Shown: one piece after another, positions 34,772 through 45,148 of the stretch
How positions within the stretch are numbered: the first letter of the stretch is position 1
How the letters are laid out: every line of letters begins with the position of its first letter
Origin: an uncultured Spirochaetales bacterium
GTDB lineage: Bacteria; Spirochaetota; Spirochaetia; Sphaerochaetales; Sphaerochaetaceae
Assembly (NCBI GenBank): GCA_949297785.1
Contig: CASFTW010000004.1
Span: 1 to 64,000, forward strand
Direction: 5' to 3'
DNA length: 64,000 nt
Translations under genes and position numbers: made by a program
The notes under the pieces: model-generated
Told to the model about the DNA's origin: nothing
The model's database searches: none
Seen by the model: only the letters and a program-made list of their open reading frames with translations

Positions 34772-36007
34772 ATGTATCAGGATGCAACGGAAAGATACAG
34801 CAGATACAATATCGACACGGAAGCTGTACTTGAGAAAATGAAACACATTCCAGTCAGCATCAACTGCTGGCAGGGGGATGACGTGATCGGTTTTGAAAAA
34901 GGTGCGGGAACCCTTTCAGGCGGCATACAGACCACGGGCAACTATCCCGGACGCGCACGCAATGCACAGGAACTGATGCAGGACTTCGAATTCGCATCAT
35001 CACTCATTCCGGGAACAAAGAGACTTAACCTTCATGCAAGCTACCTCATAAGCGACAAGGACAAGGACAGAAACGAGATAGAACCGGAAGATTACAAGGC
35101 ATGGGTGGACTTTGCCAAAAAGAACAGCCTCGGACTCGACTTCAACCCTACATGCTTCTCCCATCCCATGGTCGTCAACAATCTCACTCTCTCATCCCCG
35201 CACAAAAACGTAAGGGACTTCTGGATAGAGCACTGCAGAAGAAGCCGCCGCGTTGCCGCTTACTTTGCAAAGGAACTGAATACACATTGTGTGTGCAACC
35301 TTTGGATTCCTGACGGTTTCAAGGACACTCCTGCCGACCGGCTCACACCGAGACTGAGACTGAAGGATGCTCTTGATGAAATATTTGAAGAAAAGCTTGA
35401 CGGCGTGATTGACAGTGTGGAAAGCAAGGTCTTCGGAATAGGCGTGGAATCATTCACAGTGGGTTCAAGTGAATTCTACCTTGCATACGCATCACATCAT
35501 AAGGGTGTTTACCAGCTTCTGGATTCAGGACACTACCATCCGACAGAAGTCATTTCAGAAAAGCTTCCGGCACTTCTGTGTTTCTTCGACAGGATTCCGC
35601 TTCATGTGACACGAGCCGTGCGCTGGGACAGCGATCATGTGGTACGCCTTGATGATGAACTGAAGGAAATCGCAAAGGAAATCGTGAGAAACGATGCCGA
35701 GGAGAAGGTTCTCATCGGACTTGACTTTTTTGATGCATCAATCAACAGAATCGCGGCATGGGTGATCGGGACCAGAAACATGCAGAAAGCGATGATGATG
35801 GCACTTCTTGAAGACAATGCAAGAATGAAGACGGATCAGGAAAACGAGGACTATACACATCTTCTTGCATACTCCGAAGAGATGAAGACACTGCCGTGGC
35901 AGGAAGTGTGGAATGAATTCCTCATCAGGGAAGGTCTGGCAGATGATTTCAGCTGGTATGATGATATAAAGAAATACGAGAAAGATGTTCTTTCAAAGAG
36001 AGGTTGA
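34772..36007 (+). CDS. rhaA: L-rhamnose isomerase
   Basis: RhaA converts L-rhamnose to L-rhamnulose with two metal ions. The 411-residue TIM-barrel enzyme shows family blocks SINCWQGDDVIGFE near the N terminus, LDFNPTCFSHPM, CNLWIPDGFKDTP and LLDSGHYHPTE, with the metal-binding Glu, Asp and His within them. AGGAGGAC precedes the ATG. Length is normal. It is the second gene of the rhaBAD operon and overlaps the frame leading into rhaD. Confidence 0.96.
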   Translation: MYQDATERYSRYNIDTEAVLEKMKHIPVSINCWQGDDVIGFEKGAGTLSGGIQTTGNYPGRARNAQELMQDFEFASSLIPGTKRLNLHASYLISDKDKDRNEIEPEDYKAWVDFAKKNSLGLDFNPTCFSHPMVVNNLTLSSPHKNVRDFWIEHCRRSRRVAAYFAKELNTHCVCNLWIPDGFKDTPADRLTPRLRLKDALDEIFEEKLDGVIDSVESKVFGIGVESFTVGSSEFYLAYASHHKGVYQLLDSGHYHPTEVISEKLPALLCFFDRIPLHVTRAVRWDSDHVVRLDDELKEIAKEIVRNDAEEKVLIGLDFFDASINRIAAWVIGTRNMQKAMMMALLEDNARMKTDQENEDYTHLLAYSEEMKTLPWQEVWNEFLIREGLADDFSWYDDIKKYEKDVLSKRG

Positions 36008-36009
36008 AT

Positions 36010-36813
36010 ATGCAGAAAGTACTGGAAGACTACATAAGAATGTGCTATGACGGCTTTCTTCAGGGCTGGCATGAGAGAAACGGGGGAAATCTTACATACA
36101 GGATGAAGGCAGAAGAGGCAGAAGAGTGCAGATGTCTTTTCACATCAGAACCGCGTCATATTGATCTGAGTGTGGATGTAAAGAAACTGGCGGGTGAATA
36201 CTTCATCACGACAGGCAGCGGACGCTACATGAGAAACGTGCCGCTTGCACCGGAAAAGAATATCGGAATCATAAAAATCGATGATGAGGGCAGAGGCTAC
36301 GATATTCTGTGGGGTCTTGAGGATGGTGCGAAACCGACAAGCGAGCTTCCCAGCCATCTGCTGAACCATGTCAGCCGTATGAGCGTGACCGGAGGCAGAT
36401 GCCGTGTCATCTATCACGCGCATCCTGCAAACATAACGGCTCTCAGCTATACGATCGAACCGGATGCGAAAACACTTTCACGCATTCTCTGGCGGAGCGA
36501 GACCGAATGTGCGGTTGTCTTCCCTCAGGGTGTGGGCATCCTTGACTGGATGATCCCCGGCGGTACGGATATAGCAAAAGAGACTTCAAAACTCATCAGG
36601 AAATATCCGGCAGTCGTATGGGCATTCCACGGCATCTTCGGCTCAGGGGAGACTTTCGATGAGACTTTCGGCCTTATCCACACAATTGAGAAAGCAGCAG
36701 AGATTTATCTCAAAGCGAAGGGAGCCGGAATAATCAGGACAATAAGCGATGATCAGCTGAGAATTCTTTCAGATGCCTTCGGAGTTGAAATCAATGAGGA
36801 TTTCCTTGATTAA
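36010..36813 (+). CDS. rhaD: Rhamnulose-1-phosphate aldolase
   Basis: RhaD splits L-rhamnulose 1-phosphate into dihydroxyacetone phosphate and lactaldehyde. The 267-residue class II aldolase has the zinc His pair in YHAHPAN, a third His in WAFHGIFGSG, and the catalytic Glu in the SELPSHLLNH region. The start at 36010 has AGAGG upstream, and an in-frame TTG at 36004 is unlikely. It ends the operon before a strong terminator. Confidence 0.95.
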   Translation: MQKVLEDYIRMCYDGFLQGWHERNGGNLTYRMKAEEAEECRCLFTSEPRHIDLSVDVKKLAGEYFITTGSGRYMRNVPLAPEKNIGIIKIDDEGRGYDILWGLEDGAKPTSELPSHLLNHVSRMSVTGGRCRVIYHAHPANITALSYTIEPDAKTLSRILWRSETECAVVFPQGVGILDWMIPGGTDIAKETSKLIRKYPAVVWAFHGIFGSGETFDETFGLIHTIEKAAEIYLKAKGAGIIRTISDDQLRILSDAFGVEINEDFLD

Positions 36814-36832
36814 GGCAGAGCAGTAAAAAAGT

Positions 36833-36878
36833 AAGGAGCACGTACCAATAACGGTTACATGCTCCTTTATTTTTATTT
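36833..36878. terminator. Bidirectional terminator between rhaD and the MFS gene
   Basis: AAGGAGCA (36833-36840) pairs with TGCTCCTT (36860-36867), and the stem continues inward with one mismatch and an ACC/GGT pair. A T-rich run (TATTTTTATTT) follows on the plus strand and an A-run precedes it, so both convergent genes may stop here. Confidence 0.85.
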
Positions 36879-36903
36879 ATCACGTTTTATATAAATGAAA
36901 TAT

Positions 36904-38082
36904 TCAGGAAAGGTCACGGCCTTTCAGAGTAAGAACCAGCTTAACTGTCATAAGGACAAGCATGCAGACAAGTGCAAGTGCGATCAGCGTGATTCCGCTT
37001 GCGATTCCCGCACTTTCCGCAACAGTTCCGATCACAAGCGGCATGAGTATGGCACCTACGGTTGCAACCGCTATGCAGGTACCTGTCGCAACTGTCGATG
37101 AATTGTAATCAGCCGGCATTGTGGAAAGCGTTGTCGGATAAATTCCGCTCATTGAAACGCCGACACCGAACACACCTATGACTGCCAGAACAGGAGCGGA
37201 AGCATTGACCATTACGCTGAAGAACGCTGTCATTATTATGCCGAGTATGAGGATGAGCACAGCTTTGTTCATTCTGTTTGAAACGCTTGCACAGATAAGG
37301 CGGCCGATGAGTATCATGACCCAGAGAATCGACTGCATTGATGTGGCAATCGACTGGGGAAATATTCCGCTGTCAATGAAATATGTGACCAGCCATCCGG
37401 TCAGAGAAGCCTCGGCACACAGATAGAAGAACATTATCATGGTGTTGAGCCAGAAACCTATGCTTGTGAGGAATCTCGTCTCTCCGCCTTTTGCCTTCCT
37501 GCTTCTCTCACTGCTGAGTTTTGATGTGCCAAGCAGGATGAGCGCAATGAGCATCAGCACAGAAATGATCCAGCCCGGAACCCTCCACATGTCATCTCCG
37601 GCAGCGATCGCGATAAGAGGAGAGACAAAGGCACCGACTGCAAAGCACGCATGAAGCAGATTGAGTCCTCCCGCCTTGTTTCCGGCGCACTGTCCGACAA
37701 CGACATTTGTCATGTTTGACATAGTGCCGCGTCCGATTCCTGTCAGAAGGAAGGAAAAGATGAGGAAAAACGGGTTACCGTAAAGTGTCATGAATACAAG
37801 GCCGAGGATTATTCCGGAAGCTCCCAGAAGTGTGCTCATCTTCCGTCCTATCGCATAAGGAAGGAATCCTGCAATATAAACAGCAATCAGGTTTCCGATC
37901 TGGTGAAATGACAGCAGGGAGCCTTGCAGCGTATAGGACAGGCCGTATTCTTCTGAAAGGCTGGGAAGTATGGCACCCAGCACTGTGGTCATCATTCCCG
38001 AACACAGGAATGCGTAATACGTGAAATAAAGAAGGCTCTGGTCTTCTTTCTTCACATCAAGGAATCTATTGAGGGAAAACAT
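36904..38082 (-). CDS. Major facilitator superfamily transporter
   Basis: From ATG 38082 the protein has 392 residues and twelve membrane helices; AAGGAG lies about ten bases upstream, and the longer frame to 38109 has no support. Its N-terminal half (MTTVLGAILPSLSEEYGLS, LLSFHQIGNL, GIGRGTMSNM) resembles the FucP/bypass-type sugar transporters. Being convergent with rhaBAD, it may import rhamnose or another deoxy sugar. The substrate is inference. Confidence 0.88.
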   Translation of the reverse strand: MFSLNRFLDVKKEDQSLLYFTYYAFLCSGMMTTVLGAILPSLSEEYGLSYTLQGSLLSFHQIGNLIAVYIAGFLPYAIGRKMSTLLGASGIILGLVFMTLYGNPFFLIFSFLLTGIGRGTMSNMTNVVVGQCAGNKAGGLNLLHACFAVGAFVSPLIAIAAGDDMWRVPGWIISVLMLIALILLGTSKLSSERSRKAKGGETRFLTSIGFWLNTMIMFFYLCAEASLTGWLVTYFIDSGIFPQSIATSMQSILWVMILIGRLICASVSNRMNKAVLILILGIIMTAFFSVMVNASAPVLAVIGVFGVGVSMSGIYPTTLSTMPADYNSSTVATGTCIAVATVGAILMPLVIGTVAESAGIASGITLIALALVCMLVLMTVKLVLTLKGRDLS

Positions 38083-38144
38083 CGCAGCTTGGCTCCTTAT
38101 CGATGGCACTATAGTACTTTTCAGGACAGAACTTCAACATGCCT

Positions 38145-39062
38145 TCAGCTTTTCAGGCTCTTGTTCAGCGGAGTGAAGCCGTTACCGAGAACCTGGAAAG
38201 TTTCCGTTATGAACATGAAAGCCTTCGAATCGGCATCCCTTACTATCTCCTCAAGCAGCGTGAGCTGCTGGTTCGGAACAACAACCATAAGCATATTCCT
38301 TTCTTTTGAAGTGTAAATGCCGACTCCCTTGAAAAGAGTTCCGCCATGATGAAGTTCTTTTATGACGCGCCTTGATATTTCAGGAATGCGGTCATTTGAG
38401 AAAATGTATGCGGTTTTTGCAAGGCTCGTGCCCCATTTGACGACCACATGGTTTATCATCTGTCCCGAGATGTACATCGCGACAAAAGCGAATATCGTAT
38501 TGCGTATGCCGAAAAAGAGTCCGCCGACACATACTACGCAGGCATTCATGCAGAACTCGATCGAACCGACATTGAACGGTGTGTATTTTGCCGCTATCTG
38601 TGCCAGGATATCCGTTCCACCAGTATTGGAACCGGCCCTCATCACGATGCCGATCCCGCTTCCCACAAGCACACCGTAGCATACCGCGGATATAAGCACA
38701 TTCGTGCTGTCAGTATAATCCAGCACACCTCGGTAGCCGGTCAGGTTTCCTATCACGGAAGTCCATACGGAAAGCATGACCGCCCCTACGAAAACCTTCA
38801 GTCCGTACATGGAGCCGAAGAAATGCATGCCGAGAAAGAAAAGCGGAATATTGATGCACAGCATTGTGACGCCGGGATCAATGCCGAACGTGTAGTAAAT
38901 GATCGTGCCGACACCCGTGGTTCCGCCTCCGGTGAGCTTTGCGGGGTTTGAGAAAACCGCTATTCCGCATCCGGCTATGAATGTGCCGAGGATTATTCTC
39001 GCGTAATCTTTGAAAACCTTCTTGCAGTCAATCTGTCTCATACCATCAAAGCTTATTAGCAT
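38145..39062 (-). CDS. YitT family membrane protein (DUF161 plus DUF2179)
   Basis: The 305-residue protein has five or six membrane helices in the first 200 residues with family patterns (NPAKLTGGGTTGVGTI, RAGSNTGGTDILAQI) and a soluble C-terminal DUF2179 domain (KGVGIYTSKERNMLMVVV). The role of YitT proteins is unknown. The start may be 39062 or ATG 39041; neither has a good ribosome site. It is divergent from the oad operon. Confidence 0.9.
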   Translation of the reverse strand: MLISFDGMRQIDCKKVFKDYARIILGTFIAGCGIAVFSNPAKLTGGGTTGVGTIIYYTFGIDPGVTMLCINIPLFFLGMHFFGSMYGLKVFVGAVMLSVWTSVIGNLTGYRGVLDYTDSTNVLISAVCYGVLVGSGIGIVMRAGSNTGGTDILAQIAAKYTPFNVGSIEFCMNACVVCVGGLFFGIRNTIFAFVAMYISGQMINHVVVKWGTSLAKTAYIFSNDRIPEISRRVIKELHHGGTLFKGVGIYTSKERNMLMVVVPNQQLTLLEEIVRDADSKAFMFITETFQVLGNGFTPLNKSLKS

Positions 39063-39222
39063 TCATCCGGTTTTTGCAACTGAAAACACCCTGTAAAAGG
39101 GAGGAAAATCATCATGACATGAAAAAAATTTATCACCCGTTCTTGTTGCAATTCTTTCCTCTCTTAATATATAGTAGTTCTGAATATAATTCTTAATCAG
39201 AAACTTTAGGAGAAATAAACAA

Positions 39223-39516
39223 ATGTTGACACTCTTAACCAATCTTCCAAGAGATGTTTTGATCCGTCAGCTGCAGGATGGTCTGGTACTTCTCGTCCTC
39301 GGCATGGGATTTGTTTTCATCTTCCTCGCCATTCTGGTCTTCACGACAAAATGGATCAGCAAATTGTGCATGAAGGTGGCACCGGCAAAACAGCCTGAGG
39401 TGAAAAAGGCACCGGCACAGGCAGCAACAGCTGCAGGCGTAAAAGCTGCAGGCGGTGCGAAGGATGCGGAAATTGCAGCCGCGATTGCCGCAGCATATGC
39501 TAAGTCAAAGAACTAA
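39223..39516 (+). CDS. oadG: Oxaloacetate decarboxylase gamma subunit
   Basis: The 97-residue protein has one N-terminal membrane helix (LVLLVLGMGFVFIFLAILVF) and an Ala/Pro/Lys-rich cytoplasmic tail. OadG anchors the alpha subunit to the membrane beta subunit in the sodium pump. AGGAG precedes the ATG. A promoter with TTGCAA and TATAGT separated by 18 bases lies upstream in the 39063-39222 gap. It opens the oadG-oadA-oadB operon. Confidence 0.92.
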   Translation: MLTLLTNLPRDVLIRQLQDGLVLLVLGMGFVFIFLAILVFTTKWISKLCMKVAPAKQPEVKKAPAQAATAAGVKAAGGAKDAEIAAAIAAAYAKSKN

Positions 39517-39528
39517 AAGGATAAAAAT

Positions 39529-41703
39529 ATGGCAAAGAAAAAGATCAACTTTATGTGTACAGCATTCCGTGACGGTTTCCAGTCCGTATACGGCGCACGT
39601 GTTTTCACAAAAGACTTCATGCCGGCTGTCGAAGCGGCAAGAGAAGCCGGTATCAAGCACTTTGAGGCAGGCGGCGGTGCACGCTTCCAGTCACTTTACT
39701 TCTATACAAACGAAGACGCTTTCGAGATGATGGATGAGTTCAGAAGAGTCGCAGGACCCGATGCAAACCTCCAGACACTCTCAAGAGGTGTCAATGTCGT
39801 AGGTCTCGACTCCCAGCCGAGAGACATCATCAAGCTTCATGCACAGATGTTCAAGAAGCATGGCATGACAACAATCAGAAACTTCGATGCCCTCAACGAT
39901 GTGAACAACCTCATCGATTCCGGACAGGCAATTCACGATGCAGGCCTCAAGCACGAAGTCACAATCACGATGATGAGCCTTCCAGACAGCTACAAGGCCG
40001 CAGCTCACAACCCCGATTTCTATGAAAAGATTCTCCGCCAGATCCTCGATGCAGGAATCCCGTTCGATTCTCTCTGCTTCAAGGATGCTTCCGGCACATC
40101 AACACCTCACAACGTATACGAGACCATCAAGAGAGCAAGAAAGCTCCTCGGCCCCAACATGAACATCGTATTCCACTCACACGAGACAGCAGGTGTTTCA
40201 ATCCAGCAGTACATGTCAGCCATCGAAGCAGGTGCAACACAGGTTGACCTTTCAATGGTTCCGTGTTCAGGCGGTACATGCCAGCCGGACATTCTCACAA
40301 TGTGGCACGCTCTGCGCGGTACAGATTACGATCTCGACATTGACGTTGCAAAGATCCAGGAAGCTGAAAGAGTATTCCAGGACTGCATGAAGGACTACTT
40401 CCTCCCGCCGGAAGCAACAGCAGTCAACCCCGAGATCCCGTTCTTCCCGCTCCCGGGCGGCGCTCTGACAGCAAACACACAGATGCTGCGCGACAACGGC
40501 CTCATGGACAAGTATCCTCTTATCGTCGAAGCAATGGGCGATGTTGTGAAGAAAGGCGGTTTCGGCACATCCGTAACTCCTGTCTCACAGTTCTATTTCC
40601 AGCAGGCATTCAACAACGTGATGTTCGGACCGTGGAAGAAGTTCGCTGAAGGCTACGGCAAGATGGTTCTCGGTTATTTCGGAAAGACTCCTGTCGAACC
40701 GGATCCGGAAGTCGTGAAGGCGGCAAGCGAGCAGCTCAAGCTTGAACCGACAACAGAAAAGGTTGTCGATCTCAATGACAAGAACCCGAACAAGGGCCGC
40801 AAGGCAGCTGAGAAGATGCTTGAGGAAGCAGGTCTTGAGAAGACAGAAGAGAACATCTTCATCGCAGCAAGCTGCAAGGAAAAGGGTATCCTCTACCTTA
40901 CAGGAAAGGCAAAAGTCAACGGTGTGAGAAAGGTCGAGAAGACTGAAGCAAAGAAAGATGCAAAGAAGAATGCATCCGGTGAATACACAGTCACGGTCAA
41001 CGGCAATGCATACGGCGTGAAGCTCAGCGACAATGCCGCTGTTGTCAACGGCGTAAGCTATCCTCTCTCAATTGCCGACGGTATCAAGGCAGCACCTGCA
41101 CCGGCAGCACCTGCACCGGCAGCAGCTCCCGCAGCCCAGACAGTCGTGACAGGAAGCGAGGAAGTCAAGGCTCCGATGCCGGGTCTCATCCTCCGCCTCA
41201 ACGTAAAGGTCGGCGACACAGTAAAGAAGAATGACGAGATCGTCATCATGGAAGCAATGAAGATGGAGAACCCGATCTATGCTCCATGCGACGGCACAAT
41301 CTCTTCAATCGCAGTCAACCAGGGTGACCAGATCCAGGCTGACGACCTCATTCTCACAATCGGAGGCGTGGCAGTTGCAGTTCAGGCAGCACCCGCACCG
41401 GCAGCAGATCCCGCACCTCAGGCAGAAGCGGCACCTGTACAGGAAGCTCCGGCTCAGGCAGCACCCGCACCGGCAGCAGCTCCCGCAGGCGGCACATCAG
41501 TCAACGCACCGATGCCGGGCCTCATTCTCCGCCTCAACGTGAAGGTCGGCGACAAGGTCAAGCTGAATGACGAGATCGTCATCATGGAAGCAATGAAGAT
41601 GGAGAACCCGATTTACGCTCCATGTGAAGGTACAATCGCAGCCATTCATGTAAGTCAGGGCGATCAGCTCCAGGCAGATGACCCGATTCTCACAATTTGT
41701 TAA
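39529..41703 (+). CDS. oadA: Oxaloacetate decarboxylase alpha subunit with two biotinyl domains
   Basis: OadA moves the carboxyl group from oxaloacetate to biotin. The 724-residue chain has a carboxyltransferase TIM barrel from residue 1 to about 290 (TAFRDGFQSV with metal ligand Asp, metal-binding His pair in FHSHETAG), a conserved carboxylase-association domain to about 510, and then two biotin carriers. The biotinyl lysines are Lys578 and Lys690, both in EAMKMEN, exactly 112 residues apart and separated by an Ala/Pro linker; the second carrier is followed only by its stop. Usual OadA chains have one carrier and about 600 residues. The DNA of the two carriers is highly similar, which points to recent duplication. 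Confidence 0.96.
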   Translation: MAKKKINFMCTAFRDGFQSVYGARVFTKDFMPAVEAAREAGIKHFEAGGGARFQSLYFYTNEDAFEMMDEFRRVAGPDANLQTLSRGVNVVGLDSQPRDIIKLHAQMFKKHGMTTIRNFDALNDVNNLIDSGQAIHDAGLKHEVTITMMSLPDSYKAAAHNPDFYEKILRQILDAGIPFDSLCFKDASGTSTPHNVYETIKRARKLLGPNMNIVFHSHETAGVSIQQYMSAIEAGATQVDLSMVPCSGGTCQPDILTMWHALRGTDYDLDIDVAKIQEAERVFQDCMKDYFLPPEATAVNPEIPFFPLPGGALTANTQMLRDNGLMDKYPLIVEAMGDVVKKGGFGTSVTPVSQFYFQQAFNNVMFGPWKKFAEGYGKMVLGYFGKTPVEPDPEVVKAASEQLKLEPTTEKVVDLNDKNPNKGRKAAEKMLEEAGLEKTEENIFIAASCKEKGILYLTGKAKVNGVRKVEKTEAKKDAKKNASGEYTVTVNGNAYGVKLSDNAAVVNGVSYPLSIADGIKAAPAPAAPAPAAAPAAQTVVTGSEEVKAPMPGLILRLNVKVGDTVKKNDEIVIMEAMKMENPIYAPCDGTISSIAVNQGDQIQADDLILTIGGVAVAVQAAPAPAADPAPQAEAAPVQEAPAQAAPAPAAAPAGGTSVNAPMPGLILRLNVKVGDKVKLNDEIVIMEAMKMENPIYAPCEGTIAAIHVSQGDQLQADDPILTIC
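41164..41700 (+). repeat. Tandem duplication of the biotinyl domain coding sequence
   Basis: The two carrier domains begin at 41164 and 41500, a period of 336 bp. They match closely at the DNA level over most of their length, including the bases around the biotin lysine codons, and diverge in the region after the carrier core. Alanine/proline-rich linkers precede each copy. Confidence 0.9.
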
Positions 41704-41715
41704 GGAGCACAGAAT

Positions 41716-42921
41716 ATGGGTGAAGGAATTTTGACAGGACTTCAATTACTGGCTCAGAGCACAGGTATCTACGGCTTCCTTCAGGACGGAGGCTGGGGAA
41801 ACCTGCTGATGATCCTCGTAGGTTTCGTTCTTCTCTATCTTGCCATCAAGAAGGGCTTTGAACCACTCTTACTTATTCCTATCGCAATGGGATGCATACT
41901 TTCAAACATTCCCTTTGCATATATCGCAGGAGCACCAGATCCTGTAAGCGGACAGGCCGGCTTCATTCAGGTACTCTACGACGCAGGTATTGAATCGGGA
42001 CTCTTCCCTGTTCTTATCTTCATGGGCGTAGGTGCAATGACAGACTTCGGTCCGCTCATAGCAAATCCGAAGACACTCTTCCTGGGCGCTGCCGCCCAGC
42101 TGGGTATCTTCACGGCACTTATCGGCGCTCTTCTTCTCTCTTTCATACCGGGAATCAACTTCGACCTCAACGTCGCAGCTTCCATCGGCATCATCGGCGG
42201 TGCGGACGGTCCGACAGCCATCTACGTAACACGTTACCTGGCTCCTGACTATCTCGGTTCCATCGCCGTGGCAGCTTACTCATACATGGCTCTGGTACCT
42301 ATCATCCAGCCTCCTATAATGAGACTGCTCACAACGGAAAAAGAGAGAAAGATCAGAATGCAGCAGCTCAGACCTGTATCAAAGCTCGAGAAGATCATCT
42401 TCCCGATTTCCGTACTTACAGTCTGTGCAATCCTGCTTCCAAGTGCATGTTCACTTATCGGCGCGCTCATGTTCGGCAACCTTGCAAAGGAATGCGGAGT
42501 CATCAACAGACTCAGCGACACAATGCAGAATGCTCTCATGAACACGGTCACAATCTTCCTCGGCCTCTCTGTAGGTTCGAAGATGGCTGCTGACAAGTTC
42601 CTCAACCTCGAGACACTCGGCATTCTTCTTCTCGGTATGATCGCATTCGGCGTTGGTACTGCAGGCGGTGTCCTCCTCGGCAAGCTTATGAACAAGCTCG
42701 ATCCGAAGCATCCTGTAAACCCTCTTATCGGATCTGCGGGTGTTTCAGCAGTTCCTATGGCCGCACGTGTGTCAAGCAAGGTCGGTCAGGAAGCGGATCC
42801 CCAGAACTTCCTCCTCATGCATGCAATGGGCCCGAACGTATCAGGCGTTATCGGCTCTGCAGTTGCAGCAGGCGTTCTGATGAGCGTTGTTCCGGTATTC
42901 GTCGCAGCATCAATGGTATAA
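41716..42921 (+). CDS. oadB: Oxaloacetate decarboxylase beta subunit, sodium pump
   Basis: OadB takes CO2 from carboxybiotin and exports sodium ions. The 401-residue protein has about nine to eleven membrane helices, with the family's conserved patterns [30 protein letters not shown] (with the ion-binding Asp) and [19 protein letters not shown]. Short first-helix sequences and TTAAGGAG upstream support the start. With OadA and OadG it makes a membrane-bound sodium pump fed by oxaloacetate. Confidence 0.96.
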   Translation: MGEGILTGLQLLAQSTGIYGFLQDGGWGNLLMILVGFVLLYLAIKKGFEPLLLIPIAMGCILSNIPFAYIAGAPDPVSGQAGFIQVLYDAGIESGLFPVLIFMGVGAMTDFGPLIANPKTLFLGAAAQLGIFTALIGALLLSFIPGINFDLNVAASIGIIGGADGPTAIYVTRYLAPDYLGSIAVAAYSYMALVPIIQPPIMRLLTTEKERKIRMQQLRPVSKLEKIIFPISVLTVCAILLPSACSLIGALMFGNLAKECGVINRLSDTMQNALMNTVTIFLGLSVGSKMAADKFLNLETLGILLLGMIAFGVGTAGGVLLGKLMNKLDPKHPVNPLIGSAGVSAVPMAARVSSKVGQEADPQNFLLMHAMGPNVSGVIGSAVAAGVLMSVVPVFVAASMV

Positions 42922-42944
42922 GCGCAATACCGTTTCAAAACAGG

Positions 42945-42977
42945 ACAGCAGTGAGAAATCACTGCTGTTTTTATTTG
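42945..42977 (+). terminator. Intrinsic terminator after oadB
   Basis: ACAGCAGTGA (42945-42954) pairs perfectly with TCACTGCTGT (42959-42968) around a GAAA loop and runs into TTTTTATTTG. Confidence 0.92.
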
Positions 42978-43004
42978 TCTTTCCGGGTTATCATTATTTC
43001 ATCT

Positions 43005-43931
43005 ATGACAGCCGCAATAATCATAACCGTCATCATAATATTCATCTGGTGGAATACCTGCCTTCCTTTTTACAAAGACCGCAATAAGGAAAAGCTTGCA
43101 AGTGACGAGTCAAAATGCTTTTCACCTGAATGCCGGAGCATTATCTATGAAAACGGAAACAAGCAAGCTGTGCTGATGATCCACGGCTATCCCACCACGC
43201 CTCATATGTACGCATACAGTGCTTCAAGACTGTCCGATGCAGGCTATGATGTCTTTGTACCGCTTATCCCGACATTCGGAGCGGATCCCGCGGAATTCAT
43301 GAATACAGACTTCACCCAGTGGTTCAGTTTCATTGATGATTATTATACCGGCCTGAGAAAAAGATATGACAAGGTATATGTGATCGGCACCTCGATGGGA
43401 GGAGCGATGACACTGAAACTGGCAGAGAAATATTCGTCCACTTCCCTTGCAATGGACAAGATTGTTTCAATCTCGGCTCCGGTCTGCTACAATGCCCTGC
43501 TGCGATATGGCATTGTGACAAACCCCGCAGCATATATAGCCAGAACCATAGGACTCTTCAGAAAGACAATAGGTCTCAGCATCGCCAACGGACGGTCTGA
43601 CGGCGAAGACGGAAACGAGGAATGGCTCGGCTACAGCGGAACAGTCATAAACCATGGGCTGTCTTTGTGGAAAGCTTTCAACAGAATCGGAAAGGATCTT
43701 TCAGCCATAAAGGTTCCGATGTTTGTCATGCATGACAGAGGCGACAGAACCGTACCTTTCAGAAATATCAGGATAATAGAAAAGCATTGCCGTGATCATA
43801 TTGTATGCGCAAGGGAAGTTGAAATGGACAGACACTATAAACATTCCCATCATGCTCTTCTGATGTACCATTCAGTACAGAAAGGCTATACTGATGAAAT
43901 AACAGAATTTCTCAAAGGAGGAGATGAATAA
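43005..43931 (+). CDS. Membrane-anchored alpha/beta hydrolase (esterase or lipase-like)
   Basis: The start at 43005 is chosen because the open frame upstream runs through the oadB terminator. The 308-residue protein has an N-terminal membrane helix (residues 2-18), the oxyanion block MIHGYPTTP, the nucleophile Ser in GTSMGG, Asp in [11 protein letters not shown] and His in [11 protein letters not shown]. It resembles carboxylesterase/monoglyceride lipase proteins. It is followed by the dCMP deaminase gene with one base shared between stop and start. Confidence 0.88.
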   Translation: MTAAIIITVIIIFIWWNTCLPFYKDRNKEKLASDESKCFSPECRSIIYENGNKQAVLMIHGYPTTPHMYAYSASRLSDAGYDVFVPLIPTFGADPAEFMNTDFTQWFSFIDDYYTGLRKRYDKVYVIGTSMGGAMTLKLAEKYSSTSLAMDKIVSISAPVCYNALLRYGIVTNPAAYIARTIGLFRKTIGLSIANGRSDGEDGNEEWLGYSGTVINHGLSLWKAFNRIGKDLSAIKVPMFVMHDRGDRTVPFRNIRIIEKHCRDHIVCAREVEMDRHYKHSHHALLMYHSVQKGYTDEITEFLKGGDE

Positions 43932-44413
43932 TGACCAAACGTTCTGATTACATAAGCTGGGATGAATATTTCATGGGAGTCGCCATGCTTTCATCCATGC
44001 GCAGCAAGGATCCCAACACACAGGTCGGAGCCTGCATAGTGAATGAGGACAGGAAAATCGTCGGTGTCGGCTACAACGGTTTTCCCACAGGCTGCTGCGA
44101 TGATGATCTTCCATGGGAGAGAGAGGGAGAATGGATTGATACAAAATACCCTTATGTATGTCATGCAGAGCTGAATGCAATCCTCAACTCCATCGGAGGC
44201 AACCTTAAAGGATGCACGCTCTATGTTGCCCTTTTCCCGTGCAACGAATGTGCGAAAGCCATAATACAGTCCGGCATCAAGAAGATAATCTACCTTTCGG
44301 ACAAGTATGCGGAAACAGACGGTACAAAGGCAAGCAAAAGGATGCTTTCAGAGGCCGGAGTTGAATTCATCCAGCTCAGGCCCCAGAAAAAAGAATTAGT
44401 CATAAAGTTCTGA
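43931..44413 (+). CDS. Deoxycytidylate (dCMP) deaminase
   Basis: The 160-residue enzyme has zinc ligands His78 and Glu80 in HAE, and Cys104 and Cys107 in PCNEC, the cytidine deaminase signature, plus [15 protein letters not shown]-like N-terminal sequence of ComEB/dCMP deaminases. It provides dUMP for thymidylate synthesis. GGAGG lies before the start. Its 3' end overlaps the convergent metal-binding-protein gene by 18 bases. Confidence 0.94.
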   Translation: MTKRSDYISWDEYFMGVAMLSSMRSKDPNTQVGACIVNEDRKIVGVGYNGFPTGCCDDDLPWEREGEWIDTKYPYVCHAELNAILNSIGGNLKGCTLYVALFPCNECAKAIIQSGIKKIIYLSDKYAETDGTKASKRMLSEAGVEFIQLRPQKKELVIKF

Positions 44414-45148
44414 CAGTGCTCTGATATTCTCCCTCACCATGTTCTCAAGCGCATTACGGCCGGAAGCCGGGGGAAAGTTCCTCCAGATGACAAGCTTTGC
44501 ACCGCTGACTTCCGCAAGCGGGGCGGCAACCGGGTTATGGTAATTGTCGATGATGAGATCATAATCACTTTCAGCCGCCTCCTGTATCTGGCCGGCTGAA
44601 AGTTCATTGCCGCCGAATGTTGCGACAATGTTGAGGCCAAGATCCTCAGCCAGAGGCACCTGCATCGTATGACAGCAGACCTCAAGCTCATCAAGAGAGA
44701 GCTCCTCAACCATCCTCCGTCCTTCATTGACAGTTTCCACATAACCCTCATAACGCGGAGTGGTGCCGGTATATGATGCTATGAGTTCGGCCATCTCAAT
44801 CACGGTCTGTCTGTCGTTTTCCGTCGTTATCGCAATGTCCACACGGTCCCCGGAAGGAATTCCTGCCTGAATCGTTGTCATCATTCTTTCATATCCTGCA
44901 TAAATGAAGAACGTGGCATTCTGGATCTCGATGATATCGGAAGGAGTCAGCTCATACTCAGGGGGATGCCTGAGTTCAGCCGGTGCGATCACCGCAATGT
45001 CATCAACACCTGCAAGGTCCGCAAAAGCCGCTGTCCATGAGGTGGATGCAACAGCTGTATGGGCCGTGCTTTCCATTGAGGCCTGTGCTGAAAGCCATGA
45101 CAGTGATGAAGCAAGGACAGCTGTCATAAGTAAAAAGAATTTCTTCAT
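44396..45148 (-). CDS. Metal ABC transporter substrate-binding protein (ZnuA/TroA-like, minimal)
   Basis: The 250-residue precursor starts with a signal peptide (residues 1-23, ending SAQA). The binding protein fold is recognised from [14 protein letters not shown] (first metal His) and [14 protein letters not shown], and ends in [13 protein letters not shown]. It is shorter than most family members and lacks the His-rich loop of ZnuA, so metal preference (zinc or manganese) is open. It is the third gene of the uptake operon and overlaps the permease start by 4 bases. Confidence 0.87.
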   Translation of the reverse strand: MKKFFLLMTAVLASSLSWLSAQASMESTAHTAVASTSWTAAFADLAGVDDIAVIAPAELRHPPEYELTPSDIIEIQNATFFIYAGYERMMTTIQAGIPSGDRVDIAITTENDRQTVIEMAELIASYTGTTPRYEGYVETVNEGRRMVEELSLDELEVCCHTMQVPLAEDLGLNIVATFGGNELSAGQIQEAAESDYDLIIDNYHNPVAAPLAEVSGAKLVIWRNFPPASGRNALENMVRENIRALSELYD

